A stretch of DNA of 64,000 nt from JAWKTV01 sp041398905 (GCA_041398905.1 JAWKTV010000016.1:1-64000); one strand, 5' to 3'; numbered from the stretch's first letter, positions 18,539 through 28,592 are shown. Notes: generated by a model not told the origin, from the letters alone. Made by a program: numbers and translations.

Positions 18539-19660
18539 ATGGAGGGTCGCCGATTGACCGTACTGCAGATGCTCCCGGCCCTCGAGGGCGGGGGAGTCGA
18601 GCAGGGTACGCTCGAAATCGGCCGGGCGCTCGTCCGGGCCGGGCACCGCTCGATCGTCATCTCCGCCGGCGGACGAATGGTCAACCAGCTTGAAGCCGAC
18701 GGTTCCGAGCACCACACCTGGCCCGTCTCAAAATCCAGTCTGCTTCGCCCCCTCGCCTGGGTCTGGCGATTGCGAGAACTACTCCGAAGCGAGCACGTCG
18801 ACATCCTGCATGTCCGCTCAAGGCACCCCGCCTGGCTCGCGTGGCTCGCCTGGCGGGGTATGTCTCCCAACCAGAGACCAGTCTACGTCACTACCGCCCA
18901 CGGGCTGTATTCGCCGGGTTGGTACAGCGCGGTCATGGCCCGCGGAGAGCGGGTCATCGCGATCTCCGAAACGGTCCGCTCGCACCTGCTCACCCAGTTC
19001 GCCCGCGCCGTTCGTGACGAACGCATCCAGGTCATCTTCCGCGGCGTTAATCCCGAGAACTTCCATCCGCAATTCACCCCCTCGGCCGCCTGGCTCGCCG
19101 ATTGGCGCGCTCGGTATCCGCAGCTCGTTGATCGTCCCGTCATCACCCTGCCAGGTCGGCTGACGCGACTCAAAGGACACCACGCCTTCCTCAACGTCAT
19201 CGCCAGCCTGCGGCGGGAAATTCCAGATGTTCAAGGACTGATCGTCGGCGGAGCACACCCGCGCAAGCAGGCGTACGCCGCCGAGATTCGTCAGTCCGCC
19301 GCACAGCTCGGACTCGACAACGTCCACTTCACCGGCCATCGCAGCGACCTTCGCGAAATCCTCTCCGTCTCGAACGTTGTGCTCTCGCTCACCAGCAACC
19401 CGCCCGAGGCCTTCGGGCGAACGGTGCTCGAAGCCCTGTCGCTCGGGAGACCGGTCGTCGGCTACGAGCACGCGGGCCCCGGTGAGGTGCTCCGAACACT
19501 GTTCCCCAGCGGCGGCGTCGCCGCCGACGATACCGACGCCGTCTGTAATCGAACGCTCGACTTCCTCCGCGGCCCCGTCCCGGACATCGCTCCCAACCGA
19601 CAGTTCACGGAGCAGCAGATGTGCGCGCAGACCCTCGACCTCTACCGCCGCGCCGCATAG
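18539..19660 (+). CDS. GT4-family glycosyltransferase
   Basis: 373 residues, intact. The N-terminal Rossmann domain starts at RLTVLQMLPALEGGGVEQGT (acceptor-side Gly-rich loop) and has ILHVRSRHPAWLAW and VTTAHGLYS. The C-terminal donor-binding domain has ITLPGRLTRLKGHHAFLNVI, VQGLIVGGAHPRK, FTGHRSDLREIL and PPEAFGRTVLEALSLGRPVV (EX7E motif). It is likely cytoplasmic or membrane-associated and adds sugars to lipopolysaccharide or exopolysaccharide. It converges with another GT4 gene 94 bases away, suggesting a small glycan cluster. Confidence 0.9.
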   Translation: MEGRRLTVLQMLPALEGGGVEQGTLEIGRALVRAGHRSIVISAGGRMVNQLEADGSEHHTWPVSKSSLLRPLAWVWRLRELLRSEHVDILHVRSRHPAWLAWLAWRGMSPNQRPVYVTTAHGLYSPGWYSAVMARGERVIAISETVRSHLLTQFARAVRDERIQVIFRGVNPENFHPQFTPSAAWLADWRARYPQLVDRPVITLPGRLTRLKGHHAFLNVIASLRREIPDVQGLIVGGAHPRKQAYAAEIRQSAAQLGLDNVHFTGHRSDLREILSVSNVVLSLTSNPPEAFGRTVLEALSLGRPVVGYEHAGPGEVLRTLFPSGGVAADDTDAVCNRTLDFLRGPVPDIAPNRQFTEQQMCAQTLDLYRRAA

Positions 19661-19753
19661 CCATTCTCATCGGTGCCGATGCCGCGCCGGCGGAGCCGAA
19701 CCGCCACCGTCACTTCCCTTCCGACGGTCCACCGGAGTGCACCCGGCCTGCCT

Positions 19754-20908
19754 TCAGCTCGACTCCCCGGCGACGGTCGCCTGCCACAACCGCAGCAGCT
19801 TCGGGGCTTGTGAGTCGATCGAGAACTCCTGTTCCACTCGCCGACGCGCCGCCACACCCAGCCGCTCGCGAAGCGCGGCGTCATCCCGGCAACGGGCGAT
19901 CGCTCCGCGCAGCGAGTCAACGTCTCCCACCGGCACAATCAACGCCGACTCGCCCGCAGTCAGCAGCTCGCGCGTTCCGCCAGCGGCGGTCGCGATGATC
20001 GGCATCCCGGTGGCGGCCGCCTCCAACAGCACTCGGCCAAACGGCTCCTGCCGAGCCGCGTGCACCAGCAGGTCCGCCCCCCGCATCAACTCGCTGACGT
20101 CCGACCGGTAGCCGGTCCAGTCGACCTGCGCCGTCGCCCCGATTTCATCCTGCCGCCGCACCAACCGCTGCTCGAACTCGACCGCCTCTGCCTTCTGCGA
20201 GTACCGCTCGCCAACGAGCCACAACCGCATCCGCGGGTCGTCCCGCAGCAAAGGCCCCGCCGCCTCGATCAGCACGTCCAAACCTTTCCGCATGCCAATC
20301 TGACCGACCGACATAACGACAAAGTCCTCGTGACGCCAACCGCACCGTGTACGCAACCCGTCCCGTTCTGCACGCGATCGACAAGGCCGGAACTCGTCAA
20401 GCACGACCCCATTGTGCAGCACCGTCAGTCGCGTCGGATCGACGCCCTGTGCCTGATGGAAGTCAGCGGTTGCTTGCGAGACGGCGATGACACGATCGTT
20501 GCCGTTGATCGCCCGCACCGCCGCGTTACTCAGCTTGACGATGTCCCGCAGGTGCGCCGTTCGATGCAGACCGGGCTGCGACGGAAGCTCGCCAGTCAGT
20601 CGCGCCATGGCGAGGCTGTTCGCATGCACGAGGTCCGGCCGATGCCGATTGATCAGCATCGCCAGTTCGGCCAGCAACTCGGTCGATGGCCGACGTCGAC
20701 CATCCGCGTCGCGCACGTTGAACACCTGATGCGTGAGTCTGCGCTTCGCTAGCTCGTCCGCCAGTCGACCGGCTGGAGGCGCGAAGACCACCGGGTCAAC
20801 TCCAACTTGCAGGGCGTCGAGCATCGCCAGCAGCGACCGCTCGCCGCCGTTGACCGACTCGAACTCACACAGGATCGCGACGCGAAGCGGACAGCCGACG
20901 TGAGACAT
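19754..20908 (-). CDS. GT4-family glycosyltransferase
   Basis: 384 residues, intact. Motifs are VAILCEFESVNGGERSLLAM (N-terminal loop), HANSLAMARL and a donor domain with VVMSVGQIGMRKGLDVLIEA, LWLVGERYS, WTGYRSDVSELM and EPFGRVLLEAAATGMPIIAT. It is similar in layout to the convergent GT4 gene but not a close copy. It lies downstream of the Ser/Thr kinase gene on the same strand with a 22-base gap, so the two may be co-transcribed. Acceptor and donor are unknown. Confidence 0.9.
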   Translation of the reverse strand: MSHVGCPLRVAILCEFESVNGGERSLLAMLDALQVGVDPVVFAPPAGRLADELAKRRLTHQVFNVRDADGRRRPSTELLAELAMLINRHRPDLVHANSLAMARLTGELPSQPGLHRTAHLRDIVKLSNAAVRAINGNDRVIAVSQATADFHQAQGVDPTRLTVLHNGVVLDEFRPCRSRAERDGLRTRCGWRHEDFVVMSVGQIGMRKGLDVLIEAAGPLLRDDPRMRLWLVGERYSQKAEAVEFEQRLVRRQDEIGATAQVDWTGYRSDVSELMRGADLLVHAARQEPFGRVLLEAAATGMPIIATAAGGTRELLTAGESALIVPVGDVDSLRGAIARCRDDAALRERLGVAARRRVEQEFSIDSQAPKLLRLWQATVAGESS

Positions 20909-20930
20909 GATGGCGAAGCTCGCTGCGGCG

Positions 20931-22733
20931 TTAGCGTGAGATCAGCCACATCAGTGCGCCGGCGAGCACTGCCACCAATGCCACGATTCCCACCACGATC
21001 AGCGCGCGGAGACCGCCTGCCAGACCACCTTCAGTCTCCACGAACCGAAACCCGGTGCTCCCGCCCAGCATCACACCATCGCCGCTCTTCAACGTTTGCT
21101 CCGTCACGAGCTGTCCATTGACCCTTGTGCCGTTGCGGCTGTTGAGGTCTCGAATCGTCCAGCGGTCACCCACTTCCGCAAGGCTGCAGTGCTGCGCCGA
21201 CAGATCGCCGGCGGGGATGCACAGATCACATTCCCGGTCGCGGCCGATCAGGAAGTGCATCTGCCGAATCGCGATCTCGCTGCCGTTGGAGAACACCAGC
21301 TTCGCTCGAGCCGGCTCGGAGGCATCCCGGCCGTCGTTGTACGCGGCGATCGCGTCGGCGGCGCACTTGGCGGCGACGCTGGCCGCGATCGCCGGTGCGG
21401 TGCGGCGATCCCCGCCGCTCGCCCCTACCGCGCGGTTGTCCACCGCGGTCTCCGCCGAGATGTTGGTGTCGATGTGTTGAGCAAGTACACCACCCCGAAT
21501 GGACGTCTTGCTGCGACCCTCTGCCTGCATCCGGGCAATGCTCGACCGCCGCTCAACGAGTTGACGGCGGGCGGAGAGCAACTGCTCGAATTTGAAACGT
21601 ACCGGCTGACGCACCGCCAGCGGCGCGAGCGCCGAGATCACCTCGTCCATCGACTGGAACCGGTCCCCAGGCGACTTCGCCATCATCCGGCCGGCGATGT
21701 CGCTGACTTCTGCAGGAACCTGCGGAGCGCGATCCAGTACCACCGGCACCGGCTGCTCCGCATGAGCTTTCAACAGCGCGACCTTGTTCGGCTCCACATA
21801 CGGACGTCGTCCCGTCAACGCCGAATAGAACGTGCATCCCAGGGCGTACACGTCGCTCGCCGCCGTCGCGGCGAGCGAATCCTGAGCCTGTTCCGGTGGC
21901 ATGTAGTCAGGCGTTCCCAGGCAGTCATGCCCGAACAGCATCGTCAACGCGAACTCCTCGCCCTCTTCAACGACCTTGCCACCCTTGAGCGCTTCGGCCG
22001 CCAGCGCCAGTCCATAGTCAATCAGCTTCACATGCCCCTGCGCGTTCACCAGCAGATTGTCCGGCTTGACGTCGCGGTGAACGACTCCCATTTCGTGCAG
22101 GCTCCGCAGCCCCTGTGCAGCCTGCAGCATCATGTCAGCCGCCATCGACCATAGCAGCGGACCATGCACGCTCAGCAGTTCGTGCAGCGCGATGCCCTCG
22201 AACAGCTCCATCACCATGTAGTCCATCTCGCCAAACACGTCGTCCGTGGTCCCGATCGCGAACGTGCGAAGCAGGTTCGGGTGCCGCACCGCCAGACCCG
22301 CCCGGGCCTCGATGCGGAAGCGGGCCCGCATTCCCGCGTCATGCTTGAAGATCGGCGACAGCACCTTGACCGCTAACCGCTCCCGGGTCATTCCATGCGC
22401 TGCGGCAAATACGGACCCCATCCCTCCGACCCCGATCAAGTCGGTGAGCACATACTCGCCCACGAACAGCTCCCGCGCTCGACCGGCCTGCAACGCCCGC
22501 GCCTGAAATCGGGTCAACCACTCCCGCTTCAGCAGCGATTGAATCAGCTTCTCCGTCGTCAACGCCTTCCCGGCCTCGCCCAGCTCCGCACGGGCCAGAG
22601 CCTCTCGCTCCGATGCCCCCAGCAGCGGACTCTGGATCAGCGTGTCGAGGAGTTGTTCGGCGGTCTGTGGCATCCAGTCGATGGCCGGCAAGGGAACTGG
22701 AGGTGAGTTCGCCTCCAAGTATGACCTCCCCAC
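20931..22733 (-). CDS. Membrane-anchored Ser/Thr protein kinase with C-terminal FHA domain
   Basis: 600 residues. An N-terminal helical region typical of planctomycete kinases (~20-85) precedes the kinase domain (~92-375): glycine loop LIGVGGMGSVFAAAHG, Lys in LAVKVLSP, catalytic loop GVVHRDVKPDNLL, activation region KLIDYGLAL (DYG instead of DFG), and GTPDYMPPEQ. An FHA domain fills ~490-572 (FLIGRDRECDLCIP, DLNSRNGTRVNG). The last ~27 residues are a transmembrane helix (LIVVGIVALVAVLAGALMWLI) followed by a short tail. The topology would place kinase and FHA in the cytoplasm, tail-anchored. The first Met is at 22733; Met at 22673 is an alternative start. Confidence 0.92.
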   Translation of the reverse strand: MGRSYLEANSPPVPLPAIDWMPQTAEQLLDTLIQSPLLGASEREALARAELGEAGKALTTEKLIQSLLKREWLTRFQARALQAGRARELFVGEYVLTDLIGVGGMGSVFAAAHGMTRERLAVKVLSPIFKHDAGMRARFRIEARAGLAVRHPNLLRTFAIGTTDDVFGEMDYMVMELFEGIALHELLSVHGPLLWSMAADMMLQAAQGLRSLHEMGVVHRDVKPDNLLVNAQGHVKLIDYGLALAAEALKGGKVVEEGEEFALTMLFGHDCLGTPDYMPPEQAQDSLAATAASDVYALGCTFYSALTGRRPYVEPNKVALLKAHAEQPVPVVLDRAPQVPAEVSDIAGRMMAKSPGDRFQSMDEVISALAPLAVRQPVRFKFEQLLSARRQLVERRSSIARMQAEGRSKTSIRGGVLAQHIDTNISAETAVDNRAVGASGGDRRTAPAIAASVAAKCAADAIAAYNDGRDASEPARAKLVFSNGSEIAIRQMHFLIGRDRECDLCIPAGDLSAQHCSLAEVGDRWTIRDLNSRNGTRVNGQLVTEQTLKSGDGVMLGGSTGFRFVETEGGLAGGLRALIVVGIVALVAVLAGALMWLISR

Positions 22734-23217
22734 GCCGGAGTTCTAGTCCATTGCTCCGCCGTCCTCATTTTTCCACACCAGGCCCGATTGCTTCATCGCC
22801 CCCACATCCCGGCGGCAACCATACAACCGCGCCAGCCGGACCATTTCGGACCACATGGTGACCCTTCTCCACAGAAACGTTGCAGAGATTCATCTTCACA
22901 GAAGCAAACGTGTTGACTCCGGGAAACTGTGGCCTAGGTTTGCGTACCCTCTCTTCAACAAGTCTCCCTGCCGCACACTGGCTGTCGTGGATTGTCGACA
23001 TGCCTCGGGCGGCGCTGTTCCGGATGCTGAACTCAACTCCGTGACGCCGGTCGTTCCCGCGACCGCGGTCCATGACGCTGCCTGCCACCCCGGTCATCCG
23101 GGCACTGAAAGCCGCGTCTGGGCGCAACGGGTCGGTCGCTGGACATCACGTCCACGCGGCCCCCGCAACGTCCCGGAACCACACGACAAACCCGCGGAAC
23201 TCCTGAGACAAACTGCT
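22734..23217. other. Divergent intergenic region
   Basis: The spacer separates the kinase (minus) and the sigma-54 regulator (plus). The regulator frame is open upstream to 22855, but its translation before Met 23218 has no receiver-like sequence. No clear promoter, terminator or repeat was identified. Confidence 0.4.
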
Positions 23218-24612
23218 ATGACGAACAACCGTGGCTCCCTGCTGGTGGTCGACGACGACCGCAACATTTGTGAAGCGATCGCCGACTATCTCCGTGACCT
23301 GGGACATCGCACCGAAACCTCCGTCACCTGCGAAGACGCGATTGAACGAATCGGGGAATTCAAGTTCGACGTCGTTATCTGCGATGTCAGCCTGCCCGAC
23401 CGGGACGGCTTCCAGCTTCTTGACTGGGTCACCCGCAACCGCCCCGACACCAGCGTCATTCTGCTGACCGGCTACGGCACCATCGAGAGCGCCGTCGAAG
23501 CCATCCGCATGGGCGCCTTCGACTATCTCACTAAGCCGGTCATCGACGACGAACTCAACTTCGCCGTGCAGAAGGCCCTCGGACAGCGCCAGATCGTCGA
23601 GGAGAACAAACGCCTCAAAGCGCAGCTCGATCAGAAGTTCGGCGTCTCGAACATCATCGGACGCGACTACAAGATGACCAAACTTTTCGACCTCATCGAG
23701 AGCGTCGCCGACACCCGCACCACCGTCCTGATTCTCGGCGAGAACGGCACCGGCAAAACGATGACCGCCCGCGCCATTCATCAGCTCAGCGAACGCCGTG
23801 ACCGGCCCTTCGTGGAAGTCGCCTGCGGTGCGTTGCCCGATACGCTCCTCGAAAGCGAACTCTTCGGACACGTCCAGGGGGCGTTCACCGGAGCCTCCCA
23901 CGACAAACCCGGCAAGTTCCTCCAGGCCAACGGAGGCACGCTCTTCCTCGACGAAATCGGCACCGCCTCGCCCAGCCTGCAGGTCAAGCTCCTGCGGGTG
24001 CTGCAGGACCGCCAGTTTGAACCTGTCGGCGGCAACACGACTCACAAGGTCGACGTGCGGCTCATCCTCGCGACCAACGAGAACCTCGAAGACAAGGTCC
24101 GCAAAGGCGAGTTCCGACAGGACCTCTTCTACCGCATCAACGTCATCAGCCTCACTCAGCCCCCCTTGCGGGACCGCATCGGCGACATTCCCCTGCTCGC
24201 CGATCACTACCTCGACGAAATCAATCAGCAGACCGGCAAGCACGTCGAAGGCTTCGACGAACAAGCCATCTCGCTGCTGCAGCGGTATGGCTGGCCCGGT
24301 AACGTCCGCGAACTGGTCAACGTCATCGAACGCGCCGTCGTGCTCGCCAAATCGAACCGCATCCGTGTCGAAGACCTGCCCGAGCAAATCCGCCGCAACG
24401 AACTGCACCCCGAGGAACTGGCCGGCCGACTTGGTAACGGCAACCTCAAAGCGGCCCTCACTCATCCCGAACGACAGATTATTCTCGAAGCCCTCGAGAA
24501 CAACGGGTGGAACCGCCAGGACACCGCCCGCATGCTCGGCATCAACCGCACCACCCTTTACAAGAAGATGAAGCGGTTCGACATCTCCTACGAAAAGCAC
24601 GCGCAGCTCTAG
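23218..24612 (+). CDS. NtrC-type sigma-54-dependent response regulator
   Basis: 464 residues from Met 23218, where the receiver homology begins. REC is ~8-122 (LLVVDDDRN, acceptor D56 in VVICDVSLPDRDG, LLTGYGTIESAV, FDYLTKP). The AAA+ domain is ~145-380 with Walker A LGENGTGKTMTAR, the sigma-54-contact loop ELFGHVQGAFTGAS, Walker B GGTLFLDEIG and RQDLFYRINVISL (arginine finger). A Fis-type HTH is at ~420-455 (NGWNRQDTARMLGINRTTLY). It should activate sigma-54 promoters when phosphorylated. No cognate histidine kinase is adjacent. A hairpin terminator lies about 70 bases after the stop. Confidence 0.95.
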   Translation: MTNNRGSLLVVDDDRNICEAIADYLRDLGHRTETSVTCEDAIERIGEFKFDVVICDVSLPDRDGFQLLDWVTRNRPDTSVILLTGYGTIESAVEAIRMGAFDYLTKPVIDDELNFAVQKALGQRQIVEENKRLKAQLDQKFGVSNIIGRDYKMTKLFDLIESVADTRTTVLILGENGTGKTMTARAIHQLSERRDRPFVEVACGALPDTLLESELFGHVQGAFTGASHDKPGKFLQANGGTLFLDEIGTASPSLQVKLLRVLQDRQFEPVGGNTTHKVDVRLILATNENLEDKVRKGEFRQDLFYRINVISLTQPPLRDRIGDIPLLADHYLDEINQQTGKHVEGFDEQAISLLQRYGWPGNVRELVNVIERAVVLAKSNRIRVEDLPEQIRRNELHPEELAGRLGNGNLKAALTHPERQIILEALENNGWNRQDTARMLGINRTTLYKKMKRFDISYEKHAQL

Positions 24613-24683
24613 TCGCTCGCCAGCGGCCGGCCTCGCCAGAAGAAGCACCGGACGCTCAAGAACCTCTGACCTGCAACGCCAAA

Positions 24684-24706
24684 GCCCACGGGTAACACCC
24701 GTGGGC
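24684..24706. terminator. Terminator hairpin between convergent genes
   Basis: Perfect 10-bp stem GCCCACGGGT/ACCCGTGGGC with an AAC loop. It lies between the sigma-54 regulator (plus) and the A-type carrier gene (minus). On the minus strand it is followed by TTTGG, so it may serve both directions. Confidence 0.7.
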
Positions 24707-24771
24707 TCGGCAGTTGATCGATCGATCATTCGCGCGATCGTCCGGCCGACCCGGCAGGCGCGCATGCGTGA

Positions 24772-25101
24772 CTACATCGAGAAACTGCTGCCGCAGCCGC
24801 ACGAGCGAGTCACGTTCGGATTCTCGAAGTGGAAGCCACGACGCTCGAGCGTCTCGATCCAGTCGATCGTCGTGCCGTCCAGGTACAGGTCGCTCTTCTT
24901 GTCGACAGCGATCTTCACGCCGTGCTGCTCGACCACATGATCCTTCTCGTTGTTGACGCTGGCGTCAAAGCCCAGCTTGTACTGGAACCCGCTGCAACCG
25001 CCGCCGGAAACACCGACGCGGAGCACCGTCCCATCGGGCAGCTTGGCATCAGTCATCGCCCGCTGCACTTCGCGGGCCGCTTTCTCGGTCAAGGCAATCA
25101 C
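24772..25101 (-). CDS. A-type iron-sulfur carrier (HesB/IscA/ErpA family)
   Basis: 109 residues. The three conserved cysteines are C36 in VSGGGCSGFQY and C101/C103 in the terminal SCGCGSSF motif. They bind or transfer Fe-S clusters to target enzymes in the cytosol. The body (ALTEKAAREVQ, LDGTTIDWIE, FENPN) matches the family over the full length. The start is GTG at 25101, preceded by CAGGAG at about seven bases. No isc or suf genes are adjacent, so this is probably a stand-alone ErpA-like carrier. I cannot separate IscA from ErpA by eye. Confidence 0.92.
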   Translation of the reverse strand: MIALTEKAAREVQRAMTDAKLPDGTVLRVGVSGGGCSGFQYKLGFDASVNNEKDHVVEQHGVKIAVDKKSDLYLDGTTIDWIETLERRGFHFENPNVTRSCGCGSSFSM

Positions 25102-25291
25102 GTTCGCTCTCCTGTATGCAAATGTCTACTTGGTTCGTCTCGATCGGGCCTGGCTGCTAAGCCAGGCAGGCACAGCGGCCCCCACCACATGACCGCCCCC
25201 GAATTATAACCAGCCCAAAGATTCTGCAAACCGGAGATTTCCTCCGAACTCAGCAGCCACAGCAGTCCTGTACCCCACCCCTCCGGCCGGC

Positions 25292-25981
25292 TCAAGGCTC
25301 CCGCCCACGCGGCAGCCGCGGGGCGACCGCGTACCGCTCGATCGGTTGCTGGTAGAAGTCCGGCTCCCCTTCCAACGCCGGACGTTCGCCACTCGTATGT
25401 TCCTCCACCCGCAGTCCCGCGAAACGCAGGAAGTTCGCCAGCAAGTGGTGCCCCTGTTCGCTCAGAATCGATTCCGGATGAAACTGCACTCCCAACGTTG
25501 GGTGTTCCAGGTGCGCGAGCGCCATCGGCACCCGCTCTTCGGTCCAGGCCGTCAGACGCAGCGGCGGCCGCAGATCCTCCGGGTCCACAATGAGCGAGTG
25601 ATAACGACCAACCCGCAGCGGGCGGGCCAACCCCGCGAACAAGCCCGTCCCATCGTGGTGCACCAGCGATGCTCGGCCATGCACCGGTTCGGGCGATCGG
25701 ACCACCCGCATGCCAAACGCCGCGGCGATCGCCTGATGCCCCAGACAGACACCCAGGATCGGTATCAGCCCGCTCAGCCGCTGCACCACCTCCATCGAAA
25801 TCCCCGCCTCCAAGGGCGTGCAGGGGCCGGGCGAAAGCACAATACCCTGCGGCCGCAGTTCCGAAATCGCGTCGACACTGATGCGATCGTTCCGCACGAC
25901 ACGCGTCTCCACACCCAGCTCAGCAATGTAGCGAGCGAGGTTGAAGACAAAGCTGTCGTAATTGTCGATGAGCAGGATCAA
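25292..25981 (-). CDS. pabA: PabA/TrpG glutamine amidotransferase subunit
   Basis: 229 residues. Class I amidotransferase with the N-terminal MILLIDNYDSFVFNLARY, oxyanion strand LSPGPCTP, nucleophile C79 in ILGVCLGHQAI, and the His-Glu pair in GVQFHPESIL. It supplies ammonia from glutamine for chorismate amination in 4-aminobenzoate (folate) or anthranilate (tryptophan) synthesis. PabA and TrpG often cannot be told apart by sequence, and neither pabB nor trpE is nearby. An extra C-terminal ~35 residues follow the normal end (ANFLRFAGL). Confidence 0.88.
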   Translation of the reverse strand: MILLIDNYDSFVFNLARYIAELGVETRVVRNDRISVDAISELRPQGIVLSPGPCTPLEAGISMEVVQRLSGLIPILGVCLGHQAIAAAFGMRVVRSPEPVHGRASLVHHDGTGLFAGLARPLRVGRYHSLIVDPEDLRPPLRLTAWTEERVPMALAHLEHPTLGVQFHPESILSEQGHHLLANFLRFAGLRVEEHTSGERPALEGEPDFYQQPIERYAVAPRLPRGREP

Positions 25982-26243
25982 GTGCCGTTCTGTCCAGAAT
26001 GATCACGGTGCGCGGGCGTGCCCCCGCACCGCTCGGCCGTCCGTACGACTCCCCGCTACCGGCCGCATCGTCCCCCGGGGAGCCGAGAAGGCGAACCGGA
26101 CTTTCGATGGTGTCAGCACAACGCCATTGCAATACAGTAACGTCCATCGCCCGACCCCGTACATCAACCCCTGACAATGTGCACGGCGAGGCAGGCACTC
26201 TCCTCCAACAAGTCCGATCCGACTCATCCCCGTCATCGCAGAC

Positions 26244-27293
26244 ATGCTGAACCGCCGCGCTTTTCTCGGCTCACTTCTCGCCAGCGGCTCTTGCCCGCTG
26301 TTGCTGGCAGCCGAGAGTCCGTCGATCGACAGTCGCGAACTGTTCACGCCAGAAACCGAGGCCGCCATCGGTCGCGCGCTCGATTGGCTGACCGCCCGCC
26401 AGCAGCCGGCCGGCTACTTTGGCTCAGCGAACGCCTTCAATCCGTACCTCGGTAATCCGGCGGTCAATGCGCTGTGTGGCATGGCATTGCTCTCCGCTGG
26501 CAGCACGCCCGGACGCGGCCCCTACGGCACCGCCATCGAACGCTGCATTGATTACATCGTCACTTGCGCAGCACCCACCGGCTTCATCGCCGAACCCGAC
26601 ACCAGCTACTACGAAGCTGCGATGTACGGTCACGGATTCGCCACCACGTTCCTCGCGGAGGTCTACGGCATGACCGAACGCCAGAACGTTCGCGACCTCT
26701 TGCACCGTGCGGTGCAGTTGATCGTCGGAACCCAGAACCGCGAAGGCGGCTGGCGGTACGCCCCGGAACCAAAGGACGCCGACGTCTCCGTCACCGTCTG
26801 TCAGATGATGGCGCTGCGGGCCGCTCACAACACCGGCGTCTCTGTCCCCCGCGAAACCATCGATCGCGGAGTGCAGTACATCCTCCGCTGTCAGAACCCC
26901 GATGGCGGATTCCGCTATCAGGCACTGGCCGGCGGAGAAAGCCAGTTCCCCCGCTCCGCAGCCGCCATCGTCGCGCTCTACACCAGCGGCATGCACGAAG
27001 GCGCTCCCATCACCGCCGGGCTGCAATACCTCCGCCAGTTCAGGCCCGGCCAGCCGGGAATTCGTGATCGCGGCTATTACTTCTACGCGCACTACTACGC
27101 CATGCAGGCGGCGTGGCACGCCGGTGGCGATGAATGGACCGCATGGTACGCCGCCGCCCGAGACGAGATGCTGCGGCTTCAACTCTCCTCCGGCCAGTGG
27201 AGCGATCCCAGCGTTGGACCCGAGTACGCCACCGCGATGTCGCTCATCGCCCTCCAACTGCCCAACAACTACCTGCCCATCTTTCAACGCTGA
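26244..27293 (+). CDS. Tat-exported terpene-cyclase-like alpha-toroid repeat protein
   Basis: 349 residues. The N-terminus MLNRRAFLGSLLASGSCPLL is a twin-arginine signal. The body is a prenyltransferase/squalene-oxidase type alpha-alpha toroid with repeated QxxGxW/F-like units: WLTARQQPAGYFGS, IVGTQNREGGWRYAP, ILRCQNPDGGFRYQA and LQLSSGQWSD. Planctomycetes encode many such exported proteins with no demonstrated cyclase activity. It is followed after seven bases by the NPCBM protein, so the pair is probably an operon. Confidence 0.85.
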   Translation: MLNRRAFLGSLLASGSCPLLLAAESPSIDSRELFTPETEAAIGRALDWLTARQQPAGYFGSANAFNPYLGNPAVNALCGMALLSAGSTPGRGPYGTAIERCIDYIVTCAAPTGFIAEPDTSYYEAAMYGHGFATTFLAEVYGMTERQNVRDLLHRAVQLIVGTQNREGGWRYAPEPKDADVSVTVCQMMALRAAHNTGVSVPRETIDRGVQYILRCQNPDGGFRYQALAGGESQFPRSAAAIVALYTSGMHEGAPITAGLQYLRQFRPGQPGIRDRGYYFYAHYYAMQAAWHAGGDEWTAWYAAARDEMLRLQLSSGQWSDPSVGPEYATAMSLIALQLPNNYLPIFQR

Positions 27294-27300
27294 TTCCGCG

Positions 27301-28592
27301 ATGCCTCGCCATTCCCACCCGCCCATCGCGAACGCCGCACCACCCCGCCCCGCAGCCTCGCGACGGACGCTGCTGATGGCGCTGGGCGGCTCAATGCTCC
27401 TCGCGCTCGTGCCAACGCCGCTCTTCGCCGACGATCCTGCCGGGCCGCGCGTTCAGTTTCGTGGCGTCGACGACGAACAGGCAACCTCGGGCCAACTCCT
27501 CTCCATCGATTCCGCCCAGTTCCGCTTTCGTAGCCAGAATGGCGACGAACGCACCCTTAGCCGCGCCGACTTCTGGTGGCTCACACTGACGGAAAATGAC
27601 GCCGCCGACCGCAACATCGCGCCCACCGCAGCGGAACCCTCGCGCTGCTGCTGACCAACGACGACCTGCTCCGCGGCCCAAAGCTGACAGTCAACGAGAC
27701 AACCGCCATGCTGAATGTTGGATGACAGCGGGCAATTCGTCGCGGTGCCGTTGGAGTGCATCCGTGGCATCCGCTTGCACTGCTCCGAACAGTTCGTCAC
27801 CTCAGCCGCCCGCCGCCTTGCCAGCCCCGCCGCCGACATCGTCGTACTCGCCAACGGCGATCGCGTCAGCGGACAGTTTCTGGAACTCTCCGAGCTGGGA
27901 TGCCGGGTCGAGACCGCCACCGGAGAGACGACGCTCCCCTTCGACCGGGTCCACGCCATCTGGCTCAATCCCGACCTCACCCTCCCCGCCCCCCGGCCAA
28001 GCCATCATCGACACCCTGCTCGCCAACGGGACGCAGCTCACCGTGCAAGATCTTCAGTCGACCGGCGACACCCTCCGCCTGACCAGTCCCTACGGCTTCA
28101 CCACAGAACTCCCGCTCTCGTCGGTGCATCGCCCGATCGCCTACGGCCCCCGCGTTGAGCGCTCTCCACCAGCGAACCAATCGTTCCACGCCGACCTTAC
28201 CTCGACCGCCCCGCCAAATTCGCCGTCGACCGCTGCCTGACCGGTCAACCACTGCTCATCGATGGCCTCTGCCGGGACGTGGATCTGGGTCGCTCCGCAA
28301 TCAACTCTCCACTTCTCGCTGAAATCTCCGCCCACCGAGCCTCACACACGGTTCTACGCCGAGGTCGGACTCGCCGCCTCCTGGGAAGCGGCCGGCAGCG
28401 TCGAGTTCGTCGTCACCGCCGACCAGCACGAGCTTTACCGCAGCGGCCGCATCACCGGCGCAGACACACGCATCATCGGCCCAAGGCTCGACCTCCCTAT
28501 CCGCGAGCAGACTGGCACTCCACGTCGACTTCGCCGACCACGGCGACATCCTCGACAACAACGCCGCCTGGTGCCACCCCACACTACGCTGA
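27301..28592 (+). CDS. Exported protein with C-terminal NPCBM-like domain (several frameshifts)
   Basis: About 430 residues after joining at least five frame segments. A signal or Tat-like N-terminus (RRTLLMALGGSMLLALVPTP, then LFADDP) is followed by beta-rich segments repeated twice (VQFRGVDDEQATSGQLLSID; DIVVLANGDRVSGQFLELSE). The C-terminal ~110 residues match an NPCBM/NEW2-type carbohydrate-binding module (RFYAEVGLAASWEAAGSVEF, then VVTADQHELYRSG and LHVDFADHGDILDNNAAW). The final frame ends in TGA at 28590-28592. These modules usually sit in planctomycete glycan-active secreted proteins. Assignment of the N-terminal half is uncertain because of the indels. Confidence 0.65.

Noticed and set aside
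23146..24765. 539-codon minus-strand frame across the sigma-54 regulator
   Set aside because: Antisense shadow; the plus strand has full receiver, AAA+ and HTH motifs.
26003..26095. GC-rich segment with CGGGCGTGCCCCCG and CGGCCGTCC resembling the repeat family
   Set aside because: Similarity is short and compositional; block order does not match copies A-D.
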